The notes below the pieces were generated by a model. The model did no database searches. It had not been told where the DNA came from and saw only the letters and a program-made list of their open reading frames with translations. The translations under genes and the position numbers were made by a program. Below, piece after piece: positions 1 through 13,454 of a DNA stretch of 64,000 nucleotides. Source of the DNA: Owenia fusiformis (taxonomy: Eukaryota; Annelida; Polychaeta; Sabellida; Oweniidae); contig CAIIXF020000458.1 of the NCBI GenBank assembly GCA_903813345.2, positions 1-64,000 on the forward strand, in the 5' to 3' direction. Each line of letters starts with the position of its first letter. Positions within the stretch are counted from its first letter, which is position 1.

Positions 1-117
1 CTGGATTACCAATAATGTTAGCGCTTCGAGTACTAATATATGAATCCTGGATTGATTAAGTATGACAAGTATCAGCAACCTTAGTAAGACAAATACTCAA
101 TCTTGAAACATGACATT

Positions 118-3100
118 TAATAATATCATATTTTGCTCATTTTCAGCCTGGACCCATGGAATTATAAATAATTGGGACATAAAGATAAAAAATATTAATA
201 AGTAGGCCTAGAGAACATGGAATATGTGTGCCTTGTATGCTCGCATCATGTTTACCAAGGATGGGCTTATGGTCCTGGAGCATTATTGTAAATTTGGCGA
301 TCCATTAGTATGTGTAGTAGTACACATACTAGTGGCTGGGAGGAAGAGAAGCTCCCCGAAGATGAGTTTCCTTTCAGAAACATCAGCAGTTTGAAGTTTC
401 CTGTAAAATGATATCAATATTTTTACATGTACCAAGAAAAAACGGGTTCCTAGTTTCAGGAATCGATATCAATATTTTTACCTGTATGAAGAAAAAAATT
501 AACTGGTTCCTAGTTTCAGGAATCGATGTTATAGGACCAAACTCAAGATAGCTAATATATGTAAGAGGCATGATAATATATGCATAGACTCGGTTGCTAT
601 GTGCTTGAAGTGTTAGCTCATGCATAGTGCTGAACCACCTTTCTTCCTGGATTACTTTGCCATTGGCAAACTGGATGTGGCAATAGCAAGAGGTGTGGTA
701 GCTGGAGTTGGTAAAGGTTGTTAGATTGCTGACAGGGTCCATTAGGTGGTGAGCTTTACAAATCTGAGATGCCTGGAATGTATGCTCAAGGTAACTATGA
801 TCTGGCGGCTTTGCAGTTGGTGTAGTAGAGAGAGAGAGAGACCAATATATTCTGCTATCAATGACATGTCACATCTGACACCATGTTATGATTTGTGAAT
901 ACGACATAAAGTATGGATGACTTAGAACTGATTTAATCATCATATTTAATTATCATATTTTGCTCATTTTTAGCAGCCTGGACCCATGGAATTATAAACA
1001 ATTGGGACAAAAAGATAAAAAATATTAATAAGAAGGCCTAGAGAACATGGAATATGTGTGCCTTGTATGCTAGCATCATGTTTACCAAGGATGGACTTAT
1101 GGTCCTGGAGTATTATTGTAAATTTGGTGATCCATAAACTCAGGTTTTACTGCCTATGATATTATTGTAAATTTGGCGATTCATTAGTATGTGTAGTAGT
1201 ACACATACTAGTGGCTGGGAGGAAGAAAAGCTCCCCGAAGATGAGTTCAATTTCAGAAACATCAGCAGTTTGAAGTTTCCTGTAAAATGATATCAATAAT
1301 ATTTTACATGTATCAAGAAAAAACGGGTTCCTAGTTTCAGGAATCGATATCAATATTTTTACATGTATCAAGAAAAAAACTGGTTCCTAGTTTTAGGAAT
1401 CGATGTCATAGGACCAAACTCAAGATAGCTAATATATGTAAGAGGCATGATAATATATGCATTGACTCGGTTGCTATGTGCTTTAGTGTTAGCTCATGCA
1501 TAGTGCTGAACCACTTTTCTTCCTGGATCACTTTGCCTTTGGCAAACTGGATGTGGCAATAGCAAGAGGTGTGGTAGCTGGAGTTGGTAAAGGTTGTTAC
1601 ATTGCTGACTGGGTCCATTAAGTTGTGAGCTTTACAAATCTGAGATACCTGGAATGTATGCTCAGGGTAACTATGATCTGGCGGCTTTGCAGTTGGTGTA
1701 GTAGAGAGAGAGAGAGACCAATATATTCTGCTATCAATGACATGTCACAACTGACACCATGTTATGATTTGTGAATACGACATGAAGTATGGATGACTTA
1801 GAACTGATTTAATCATCATATTTGATTATCATATTTTGCTCATTTTCAGCCTGGACCCATGGAATTATAAACAATTGGGACAAAAAGAAAAAAATATTAA
1901 TAAGTAGGCCTAAAGAACATTAAATATGTGTGCCTTGTATGCTCGCATCATGTTTACCAAGGATGGACTTATGGTCCTGGAGTATTATTGTAAATTTGGT
2001 GATCCATAAACTCAGGTTTTACTGCCTATGATAGCGACTTGCATGCAACAATCATGGAGTGTGTAAATGGTGATGTCTCCTCATGTCCCCCTAAGAACGA
2101 GCCAAGAAAAAAAACATAATAGTATTAAGTTCCCAATTTATTTGATAGACTTTCGTACCAACCCACAAATAAGACCAAGTGGGCTACCGTTTTGGGCAAC
2201 TAAAGTGAATTCCAGCACTAGGTAAGACTTCATATTCATGAAATAGCCAATTTGGACTGAAAATATGGTATCACCAACCAACAAGACCAAGTGTTTGTAA
2301 TTTTGATTTGAACATTAAAGATAAGACGATAATAAATGTTTCTGCACCTAAAAAAGAAAGTTGGGTAAAGCTAACGAATAAATACTGTTTACAATAATTA
2401 CCAATCAAGAACACCAAGTGCTGTACAATTTTGGTGAGTAAGAATTTAAGCACTAGTAGTTAAATGACTACATTTAACAAGAAGTCCATTCCAGGCTAAT
2501 TTACCTAGCAGAGGAAGTGACATGAAATACAAGATAGTAATCTCCACTGTACATAAATCATTCCGTAATTCCTTCCCAAATTATACATGCAGACTATGGT
2601 TCTCCACAGGAAAGGGATGGTGTAATAGTACACATACTAGTGGCTGGGAGGATGAGACGCTCCCCGAAGATGAGTTTGATTTCAGAAACATCAGCAGTTT
2701 GAATTATCCTGTATAATGATATCAATATTTTTACCTGTATCAAGAAAAAAACAGGTTCCTAGTTTCAGGAATCGATGTTATAGGACCAAACTAAAGATAG
2801 CTAATATATGTAAGGGGCATGATAATACACGGATTGACTCGGTTGCTATGTGCTTGAAGTGTTAGCTCATGCATGGTGCTGAACTACTTTTCTTCCTGGA
2901 TTGCTATGTGCTTTAGTGTTACCTCATGCATAGTGCTGAACCACCTTTCTTCCTGGATTACTTTGCCTTTGGCAAACTGGATGTGGCAATAGCAAGTGGT
3001 GTGGTAGCTTGAGTTGGTAAAGGTTGTTAGATTGCTGACTGGGTCCATTAGGTGGTGAGCTTTACAAATCTGAGATGCCTGAAATGTATGCTGAGGGTAA

Positions 3101-3128
3101 TTATGATCTGGCAGCCTTTGTAGTTGGT

Positions 3129-3224
<96 letters not shown>

Positions 3225-4640
3225 GAGAGAGAGACCAATATATTCTGCTATCAATGACATGTCACAACTGACACCATGTTATGATTTGTGAATACGACAT
3301 GAAGTATGGATGACTTAGAACTGATTTAATCATCATATTTAATTATCATATTTTGCTCATTTTCAGCCTGGACCCATGGAATTATAAACGATTGGGACAA
3401 AAAGATAAAAAATATTAATAAGTAGGCCTAGACAACATGAAATATGTGTGCCTTGTATGCTCGCATCATGTTTACCAAGGATGGACTTATGGTCCTGGAG
3501 TATTATTGTAAATTTGGTGATCCATAAACTCAGGTTTTACTGCCTATGATATTATTGTAAATTTGGCGATTCATTAGTATGTGTAGTAGTACACAAACTA
3601 GTGGCTGGGAGCAAGAGAAGCTCCCCGAAGATGAGTTCAGTTTCAGAAACATCAGCAGTTTGAAGTTTCCTGTAAAATGATATCAATATTTTTACATGAA
3701 TCAAGAAAAAACGGGTTCCTAGTTTCAGGAATCGATATCAATATTTTTACCTGTATCAAGAAAAAAACTGGTTCCTAGTTTTAGGAATCGATGTTATAGG
3801 ACCAAACTCAAGATAGCTAATATATGTAAGAGGTATGATAATATATGCATTGACTCGGTTGCTATGTGCTTTAGTGTTAGCTCAAGCATAGTGCTGAACC
3901 ACCTTTCTTCCTGGATTACTTTGCCTTTGGCAAACTGGATGTGGCAATAGCAAGAGGTGTGGTAGCTGGAGTTGGTAAAGGTTGTTAGATTGCTGACAGG
4001 GTCCATTAGGTGGTGAGCTTTACAAATCTGAGATGCCTGGAATGTATGCTGAATGTAACTATGATCCATAAACTCAGGTTTTACTGCCTATGATAGCGAC
4101 TTGTATGCAACTATCATGGAGTGTGTAAACGGTGATGTCTCCTCATGTCCCCCAAAGAACGAGCCAAGAAAAAAACATAATAGTATTAAGTACCCAATTT
4201 ATTTGATAAACTTTCGTACCAACCCACAAATAAGACCAAGTGGGCTACCGTTTTGGGCAACTAGAGGGAATTCCAGCACTAGGTTAGACTTCTCATTCAT
4301 GAAATAGCCAATTTGGACTGAAAATATGGTATCACCAACCAACAAGACTAAGTGTTTGTAATTTTGATTTGAACATTAAAGATAAGACGATAATAAATGT
4401 TTCTGCAACTAAAAAAGAAAGAAAGTTGGGTAAAGCTAACGAATAAATACTGTTTACAATAATTACCAATCAAGAACACCAAGTGCTGTACAATTTTGGT
4501 GAGTAAGAATTTAAGCACTAGTAGTTAAATGACTACATTTAACAAGAAGTCCATTCCAGGCTAATTTACCTAGCAGAGGAAGTGACATGAAATACAAGAT
4601 AGTCATCTCCACTGTACAAAAATCATTCCGTAATTCCTTC
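118..4640. repeat. Array of related ~0.7-0.9 kb repeat blocks
   Basis: The same landmark (a stretch reading CATATTTTGCTCATTTT followed by CAGCCTGGACCC) recurs near 130, 950, 1830 and 3345, and each copy continues into the same order of sub-blocks, including short GA runs and the word GGTTCCTAGTTTCAGGAATC. A second block at about 2030-2600 (block B) sits inside the third unit and is repeated at about 4075-4640. Short direct repeats of about 65 bp lie inside the units (for example 411-525). Small open frames that recur in the copies change length between them and have no recognisable domain, so I do not call them genes. Confidence 0.85.
3132..3233. repeat. (GA)n microsatellite
   Basis: A run of about 100 bp of GA dinucleotides with one GTGA interruption. 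The equivalent places in the other units (824-841 and about 1700-1717) carry only about 8 repeats, so this copy has expanded within the array. The long Leu-Ser open frame on the opposite strand is a by-product of the run. Confidence 0.97.
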
Positions 4641-6190
4641 CCTTCCTGGATTACTTTGCATTTGGCAAACTGGATGTGGCAACAGCAAGAGGTGTGGTAG
4701 CTGGAGTTGGTAAAGGCAGTTAGATTGCTGGCTGCGCTCCATTAAGCCTAGGTGGTGAGCTTTATAAAACTGAGATGCCTGAGATGCCTGGAATGTATGC
4801 AGTTTGAATTTTCTTGTATAATAATCAAGAAAAACTGGTATAAATATCCATAAATAATGTAAACGACAAAAATTTATTTTATTTTACAACCGACAACGGC
4901 AATACAAAATGTTTTACAAAGAAAATAGGGATTTGAGTGCTCGAGATAAAACGAAGGTAAAGTTCTCCTACCTAAAATGTAAAGAAAAATAGTTTTTTCT
5001 CTTGAAAGCAGTTGAAAGCCCATGGTATAGGTAACCAATAAATTATCCTGAACGACACTATTGAAACAGTGCAACCAACAATAACAAGTGCTCTACAATT
5101 TGGGAAGTGAGAATTTGAGAAGTAGAGTTAAACGACTGCCTAGCTCCTGCTTGAGAAGAAGTCCTCAGTTAATCTATGTATCAGAGCAAGTGACACAAAA
5201 TACTGTATTAGTAGTGCATAGTCGCCACTATACAGAAATCATTCCGTAATTCCGTGAAATTGTACTTGCAGAACATGGTTCTCAACAAGAAAAGGATGGT
5301 GTCTTAGTAGTGAGTGGGAGGACAAGAAGCTCTACGAAGATGAGTTGAATTTCAAAAACATTAGTAGTTCAGATATTCCAGCAGTGAAGCATCATGGAAT
5401 ACCATGGCCCTCTCTTCTTGCATCATAGATCGCCATGGAATTTGGTATAGGGCACTTTTGATTTAGAATTTATGGAATCGACGGACGAATCAAATTCGTT
5501 TTAACAAATACGTGATTAAAACGTCGCATATCAAAAGGAATTCTCAACGAACTGCATAGCAACAGTGTAATAAACAATTCCTGATCGTAAAAGGTCCTTG
5601 CAAAGTCATATAGAGTATTCACTTATTTTTTTTAACAGCTCCTACGAATTAGTTTATATTTTTCATACGAATGAATTCTTATACCATTAGAAATAAACAT
5701 CTTATAAAATATGGTGAATTTAATCGGTAGGAATTACGAATAAATTAATTTTTTTAAACGTACGTCAACTTTTTTACTAGAGTAAACTTCCCGGGAATTT
5801 TAAGATTGTTTGGGAAGCCCCGCCTACTCGATCAGCGGGATTGGCACGGAAAATCAAAGCAACTAAACACAGACAGGTTTTTATATGCGATGTGTATCAG
5901 AATGGCAGTAAAGGTCCTGGACCTCATGTCAGGACAGTCGATTGAAAGAGGCTCAAGTTGTCTGTCTTTTGATAAGAGTCATGCCAAAATATCAATATTT
6001 TTTTTCGCAGGAGTAATTTGGATTTGCTAATGACGTTGCTAAAGCCTTGGAGATACATGTCATTTTATTGCTCATACGCTATTGGCCTCTAACACCGTGA
6101 CCACTAGGGCTACTTGTGGGGTTTAATACTCGAAGGTAGCCTAATGTACTCAGAAAATGATAGGGGGAATATAATTCAAGGCCATTCAAG
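4641..6190. repeat. Diverged copies of the left-end repeat family
   Basis: The stretch at 5070-5370 matches 7945-8275 closely, and 5906-6190 matches 8275-8530, including the phrases CTCATGTCAGGA and GGCTACTTGTGGGGTTTAATAC. The first copy carries about 500 extra bases (about 5390-5905) that are absent from the second. No gene is seen. Confidence 0.7.
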
Positions 6191-7059
6191 GCAAACATTT
6201 TATTCCAACATATTCCATACAGTACAATATAACAAAAAAAGTTGAGTTCTGATGACAATTCTTTTAAAGTCCAAGAGCAATATAATTTTGAGAAGCATTG
6301 ATACGAGCACTATATGATGGGGATTTCAGGTTTCTGAACCTGAAATATAAACACATTATAAAGGTAACAAACAAATATTGTCAAAGGTAATACTACCAAC
6401 CAACAAGCCCAAGTGTTCTACAACATTGGAAAAGCATTGATTGAGCACTAGACGAGAAGAAATGTTCCTGCAGCAGAAATATAAAGAAAATGAGTTGGGT
6501 ATAGGTATCAAATAAATAATGTCAATATTTACAATCATCCAACAATACCAAGTACTCAAAACTGTAGAATACTATAAATTAGTAATTTGGTATGTTTGCA
6601 GTAAGAACTCCTCTCCCGTCAAGTTAGAGAAGTAAGTAAAGGTCAAGACTCAAGGGTCAAAAAGACACAGAGAAGCCAAAGTCAAGGTATTGAACAATTG
6701 CAAGCCGAAATGAAGGCACAGAACAATTGCAAGCCAAGGTCAGGAAACTGAACAATTTGAAGCTAAAGTAAAGGCACAGAACACCTTCAAGACTAGAAGA
6801 CAAAATCAAAGAAGTACTTAGGGACAGAGTAGGGATTAATTCCTCTCCAAACCTTCCTGGCAGAATATGGTCCTCCACAAGAAAAGGATTGTGTAATGGC
6901 ACCCGTACACTTAAGTTTAGTGACTGAGAAGACGAGAAGCTCACCGAAGTTGAGTAAACACCAGAATTTGGGATATACCAGCAGTGAAGGTCCTGAACCC
7001 AATAACAATAAGGCTCTTCATGTCAAAATATCAATATTCATTTACATAGGAAATTTTAG
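6191..7059. repeat. Further diverged repeat copy
   Basis: About 6840-7040 is another diverged copy of the segment at 8160-8330 (shared words around AGAATATGGT and CAGCAGTGAAGGTCCTGAAC). Between 6650 and 6790 a short unit around AAGCCAAGGTCA and GGCACAGAACA is repeated a few times. No gene is supported here. Confidence 0.5.
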
Positions 7060-7870
7060 TGTGGGGCCATATTGTCGGCCTACGCGCGTCTGTCTGTATG
7101 TCTGTCTGCCAGTCTGTCCGTCTGCATGTCTGACAGTTTTCTCCAAAACTGCTAGAGATACTATCTTCAAGCTTTCAGGGATAACTTATGAGTACATACG
7201 AAGGTACAGAAAGTTTCGACTCAATACCTACTTCCTGTCGGCAATTTTGAAGTCAAATGCTAAAATCCTTGTCTGCAAACTTAAGAAAAACGGCTTCTCA
7301 GATACTTTTAAAGTTTTAACATCTTGTTCAACTCACTTCATTCTACATCTGACAAGGTTTTGGACCTGTTAGGTGTCACGGCAGCCATTTTGAATGTATA
7401 CTTTTTTATTGTTGGCCATTTTGGATTTTTCTATCCTAAAATCTTGTCTGTAAAGTCTTGTCTACACGTTTTCAGGTGAACCGTTTGGTAGATCATTTTC
7501 AAATTCAAGGATGATTCTTAGTATGAAAATCTCGGACTGATTAGTTTTTCGGCATTCTGGGTAAATGTCAAGGCAGCCATTTAGGATTTACCGTCCTAAA
7601 ATCTTGTCTGCAAAGTCTTGTCTACACGTTTTCAGGCTAAATGTTTGATCAATTTCAAATTTTCAGGGCTGGTTCTTAATATGAAAATCGAGAACTGATT
7701 GCTTTTTTGGCATTCTGGGTAAATTCTAAGGTGGCCATTTTGGATTTTCCGTCCTACAATCGTGTCTGTAAAGTCTTGTCTACTCATTTTCAGGATAACA
7801 ATTTGACGGATCAATTTCAAAATTTCAGGGATGATTTTTAGTATGTAAATCTAGAACTGATTAGTGACAT
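7060..7870. repeat. Tandem repeat of ~160 bp preceded by a TGTC-rich tract
   Basis: A TCTG/TGTC-rich tract (about 7085-7135) is followed by three copies of a unit of about 160 bp. The word ATC(T/G)TGTCTG starts at 7441, 7601 and 7759, spacings of 160 and 158 bp. Each unit contains GGCCATTTTGGATTTT or a variant. The 158-codon frame at 6896-7372 runs across the tract and has no recognisable domain. Confidence 0.75.
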
Positions 7871-7899
7871 CTGGTGGGAGAGTTTTAGCAGTTGTTGCC

Positions 7900-9130
7900 A
7901 TGGATTCAGATCAGAAAAATGGGTATAGGTAACCAATAAATATCCGCATAGCCAACAATAACAAGTCTAGAAATGTACAAGATGTCCATTTTTGGGAAGT
8001 GAGAATTTGAGAACTAGAGTTAAACGACTAGCAAGTCTGGGCTAGTGAAGAAATCATCGGCTTAATTTATATATGAGAGCAAGTGAAATACTGTATTAAT
8101 TGTACATAGTCTCCACCATATAGAAATCATTCCGTAATTCCTCCCTAAATTGTACTTGCAGAATATGGTTCTCCACAGGAAAAGGATGGAATCTTAGTAG
8201 TGGATGGGAGGACAAGAAACTCTACGAAGTTGAGTTAAATTTCAAAAACATTAGCAGTTCAGATATTCCAGCAGTGAAGGTCCTGAACCTCATGTCAGGA
8301 GAGTCGATTGACACAGGCTCAAGTTGTCTTCTTTTGATAAGGGCCGTGCCAAAATATCAATATTTTTTCGTAGAAGTAATTTGGATTTCGATGGGGTTGC
8401 TAAAGCCTTTGGGATACATGTCATTTTACTGCTCATAAGCTATTAGCCTGTAACATCACTAGGGCTACTTGTGGGGTTTAATACTCGAAGGTAGCCAAAT
8501 GTACTTTATAGAAAATGATAGGGGGAATTTAAAAAATATATAATTCAAGTCAAGCATTCAATGCCAACATATTCCATAAAGTTACAATATACGGTCAAGA
8601 CAAGTAACTTAGTCAACATTCGATATTCGTATGTTCATCAATATTTACTAAGAATGCACTTATATATTTGTTACAGCAAATCAGGTTTTCAAAATAGCCA
8701 ATGGAATAAATCTCTTAAATACTATGTGGATTAAATTACATATTTTATTCACTAAATGATATATTTTTTTGCGTAAATTGTTATGGTATTCCTTAAGAGT
8801 AACACATTTCACTCCAGTACATTTCCTGATTAAAAGGAGATAAAGATCTTTTTCCATATATAAAGAAAAAATAGTATATGTTACCAATTAACATTGTCAG
8901 CGACAATAAAACAAAAAATCCACAAAAACGATTGGTATAGCAGGTAACCGATAATCATGTTGACTTTATTTCAGATGAATATTTCACTCCAGTCACACGT
9001 TTCCTGATTAAACGGAAATAAAGATCCCTGTCCCTGATATATAAAGAAAAATAGGTAAATGTTATCAATAAACATATCAGCGACAATATTTAAGACTAAC
9101 CAACGGGACCAAGTGCTCTAATTTTGGGGA
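7900..9130. repeat. Repeat copies closing the left-end cluster
   Basis: 7945-8530 is the second copy of the 5070-6190 segment. After it, 8770-8905 and 8957-9095 are two copies of one sequence (shared words ATTTCACTCCAGT, TTTCCTGATTAAA and TCAGCGACAATA), a local direct duplication of about 190 bp spacing. No coding region is recognised. Confidence 0.65.
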
Positions 9131-9179
9131 AACATGGATTTGAGCACTAGAGTTAAAACGGGGACACAGGTTGCTTAAA

Positions 9180-9640
9180 TATATGAACTGGTATAGTTAA
9201 AGTCCCCACGTGAAGTTTGAAATTATATTTTTATCATTCATTTACTATTTGTCATGACTTTGACCAAGTTAAAAGGAAGAATATATTATGTTTTAGATAT
9301 TATTGTACCATTGGTTTCTATGAGAACTAACATTTTGAAATGCATTTTTCTCTGAACCATTTTCATGCATTAATGAGTTCATTTCTCGCTTATTTATGAA
9401 CCGATTTTCTTAATTTTTCGGCAAAAATGTGAGGATGAATATTATGCATTGGTATGAATTATCGCTTATTGAAAGATAGGTGTGACCTCTGAAAGTTAGT
9501 TGTAAATAAATTCACGATTTTTCCAACAAAAAAGTCCTTCAAAAACCACTTTTTGAAATTAAGAATAAGTTTCACATATCACACTTTGATAACATGCGGT
9601 ATTAAACTACAATAGAAGCCAAAGTTATATTGGGGCTTTA
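9180..9640 (+). repeat. Dispersed repeat, uninterrupted copy
   Basis: Read on the opposite strand, this segment matches 27090-27310 plus the two sides of the insertion at 27663-29251. At about 9228-9245 the sequence reads straight through the place where the other copy carries the insertion, so it serves as an empty-site reference. No coding capacity is seen. Confidence 0.7.
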
Positions 9641-12600
9641 ACCATATTCACATACGCCCGCTTGCCGCCTGCCCTCTTAGTAAACTGATCGCATCTTGCA
9701 CCGAAGGGTTCATTAAAAACATTGTAGAGAAATGAGCGAGAAGTATATCCTTGCATTGTCCTCGTTTGGAAAATAAGGCAAGAGGTCAATGACCTCCAAG
9801 AAACATTTACATTTCACTCTTTTATAGCAATATGAAAAGAACTTGATCAAGATGAATGATAAAATTACATAGATTGCATATAATAGATTTGTATATGTTG
9901 TTCAGATAAATGTGATTGAATATTTGATCGCACCCCCTGATCAATAAAAATAGAACAATGAGATGGAAGAAAAGAGCTTTTATTTGAAGCTTCTAGCTCA
10001 ATTATGAAGGAAATTGCATCAATTTTTGTAAAATTCAAAACAAATCTTTCGCACCCCCAATCCACAATCGCGATCGCACCCCCCCCCCTGACTGAAAGCT
10101 GGCTACGCCCCTGGGGTACCATGTACTAATGCATTGTACTTTCAAATATGTAATATTATGACTGAAATGAAATATATAAAATATAAAGATATTAAGGAAT
10201 ACCTCCGAAAAACGTCTTGCGTAATATACACAACTTCGAATCTGCACCACAATCGTTTACATCTTTATCAGTTTATGCGGTGTGATAGTCTTGCGATAGT
10301 CTTTACACTGCACTGTAATCTGCCTAATCTTCACTTTTGCCTTACTATTATTCTACATGATAACTGGGAATCTGCAAAAAAATCTTGAGACCAATCACCC
10401 GCCCAAACGGTCAATTGTACTTTCTTCCTAGCTTGTTTTAGTCCGACCATGTTATCTTGTCAGCGCCAAAACCATTAACACAGAAAGCCAACAACAATAT
10501 GACTTTTAGAACAAGGACGTTAACAAGGACGAAGACTATTGGACATTCAACTAACGAATCACACTGAACTTGGAATCTGATTGGCTTCTCATTCCTCTGA
10601 CTGACATGATTTTATGAGTTGGCATAGTTCTATACTGTATATTAAAAGTCCAGACTTGCAGACTGAATGGTATCAAAGTAACTTACCAGTGTAATTTTAC
10701 ACAATAATCAGGGTAAGTGTAAAATAAAATCCCACACTCATTATTTATTTGACGTATCACAGTCCGAGTCGTATCATGGTTTCTCTGCGTTGGTATTGTC
10801 GATTTATCTCTATGTGCTACAGTATTGTCAATCATTATGTTGTAAATAAATAGGTGCACATATTTATGCTCTATGTTTTTGACTGGTTTGGCCGACATTT
10901 TATTATTTTAACTCGTGTGTGTACACAATTCTTTCGCATAGCCTGAGGATCGACATTCTACAGAAAAATAGAAGACAAATGGTCACTGCTGTATCAATTT
11001 AATTTATATTTGTCTTTTCTTCTAAAAACGAATCTATTTATGTTTTAATTGGTCTGAATATCATAGGTTTTTATCGTTATCAAAGAGATTTTAAGTGGGT
11101 CTTAAGTCTTACATTTATTATTCACATGATGTATGTTAAATATAAAAATAGACTGATAGATAAGATGTAATTAAATTGTAATGAAAATTTATGTTACTCC
11201 CAAATTATTTTCAGAAATTTGCTCTTATTGAAAACCTTATGTAAACTTAATTTGAATTGGCTTGTGAAAAACTTTTGATTAAAGAGACTCTATTCAGACT
11301 TCTCTGTGGCATTTTTTCTTTATTCCTTTTTGTTTTGAATTTTTAACACCATAACATTAACTAACTACTCAATATGCAACTTTTCACCACGTAGAATTTT
11401 AAAATATTAAGTTTGAAAATTCCATTTTTATATTGGAGCTCAATGGAAAAAACGACACAATTTGAATTATTTTCAAACGTAGCGGTGCGATTTTCTTGGA
11501 ATTGACAGATATAATAAATATTGGTAAGGCAAAATCATAAAAACCTGTAAAAATAGATTGAAGGGGGTGATATTCATTTTTAATGTGCCTCTCACTACTA
11601 CAGGGTAACCATAGTTTTGGTAATGGTTTACTAATTTTAAAAGCATATCTTCCAGCATGTGTATCAAGCACAAGTGATAAAATAAGTGAGTTATCATTAA
11701 TTGGAATGGTATTATTGTATTCCTATAAGCAATGATGACAAAAAGGTAAAATCGATCATATCACATACTAGTTCTTACCATCAGATTGATCGATTATAAT
11801 GCATTTTAAACAATATGGCAATAGATCTTCAAATTCAAGAATTGAGCTAAATTGTAAGATGATAAATAAATTGCTAATCCCTTATAACTGTATAATCCCC
11901 TTCTCCGAATCATACTGAATTATAATATTTCGATATGCTTATTTTAGCTGCTGTAGTTTAGGTCACTTGATGAGATATTCAGTAACATGCTAAATAATCA
12001 CTCGTAATAAGCAATATGAATTCTTCAACACAATCATTTTCAACAGCTTTTCAACAAAATCATGAGTTTAGTGATCTGACCCTTAAAATACTTTTCAGGG
12101 GGAATAGTTTGTCCACCTGTAGACGTGTAGCATCTTTTTCTAGCCATATTTTCCTACTAGGCCTGCTGGAATACATATTTCAGTGTGCAAGTTAAGCATT
12201 GTTTTGCCATTGATCATTTGAATTCTCACGTCAATATTATGTGGAAATAAAAATGATAAGATGTCAAAAAGAGTAGTTTACTTTATTGTAAGAAATCAAA
12301 AATAAAATAAGGTTTGGGCAGGAAGGGAACAGGTGAAATCCTTGGGATACATGAATTGATTAATCATAATCATACGAAACATATTCATGTTTCTACAATT
12401 TAGGGTAACCCTGTGTTTTATTCTACTTGGACTGGTTATACCGGTGCAAAATATTACAAAAATATTATTTACTTATTATCATAATTCAATGTGACAAAAT
12501 CAGTCTTATCTTCAAAGTTGTCTATAATAGTTTGCCTGTAAGGTTGGGCAAGCCGTCTTTTACGTTGATTGTATAAGATGTTGATTTTGCAAAGCTCTTA

Positions 12601-13454
12601 TGTAGTCCAGTATATAGTCATCAATTTAACCATGTTTCAAAACTATTGCAATTTGTCAGATGTGAAATCACCAATTGACTGGCCTATAAACAAAGGAGTA
12701 TTTTGGTCAACTCAATACATCTGATAAACACTACATGAAGTGTTTTCTATGCAATGATTATATACAGGCACTTATTTATTGTTACTGCTAATTTCAAAAG
12801 CCTCCAAATTGTGTGGAATAGAGCATGCAATGTTTTTCAGTTTCAAGCAGGTTTTAGTACATTCTGACCAATTGTATTTTCAGACTTATTCATTTCATGA
12901 TTATGTAATACTGACCTAGTTATCTGCCTAGCATATCTTTAATTTGTCAAACGGATGTCGTCAGAAGACTTCCGAAACTCAATGCTCATGAACTTGTACT
13001 TTCTGAACTTTCTGAACAAAACAAACTATGTAGTTTTTGATGTCCAAAAATCATAATCAATTTGGAATGGTGTTCAAATCACAACACAATTAATTTGATA
13101 ATCAATATTATTGAAGAAAAATGTCGATTTACTGAAAAGTTCGAGTGAAGGAGAAGTCTAGGCTACTACATTTTCAAATTCCATTACATACGGAAGGGAA
13201 TAATGAAATTGCTACTATATCTTTGTCTCTCAATAACGTCAACATATGTTTACATCTGGACAGTTTCTACGATTAATAATAATGATCAGTCTTTTCAAAA
13301 CGAAATGAGTCCAAATGTAAGAGTACAATATCGTCATTTCGAAGGGCAATATATAAGGGTTATGTACTATGTACTTCGGCCCTCGGTCCAATATTCCACT
13401 ATATTGCCCGCAGAAATGATGTTATTGGTATTATTACCACCGTTAATGACCAGA
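9641..13454. other. No gene recognised; one possible hAT-type end
   Basis: This is AT-rich sequence without a convincing gene. At 9915-10117 there is a C-rich stretch ending in CTGGCTACGCCCCTG. Read on the minus strand this starts CAGGGGCGTAGCCAG, which resembles the terminus of hAT-type elements, but I could not find the matching other end or an 8-bp duplication. A related stretch (ten G's, then GGCTACGCC) is at 23982-24015. The rest holds nothing I can support. Confidence 0.4.

Noticed and set aside
3048-3260. 70-codon frame of alternating Leu and Ser
   Set aside because: It is the translation of the GA microsatellite.
383-4069. Recurrent short minus-strand frames reading [19 protein letters not shown] in several repeat units
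   Set aside because: They recur only because the repeat recurs; lengths differ between copies, no domain is seen, and stops are scattered.
6896-7372. 158-codon plus-strand frame
   Set aside because: It runs across the TGTC-rich tract and a tandem repeat; no recognisable domain and no conserved counterpart.
9865-10130. A complete hAT element
   Set aside because: Only one hAT-like end (CAGGGGCGTAGCCAG on the minus strand) is seen; no matching second end or 8-bp duplication.
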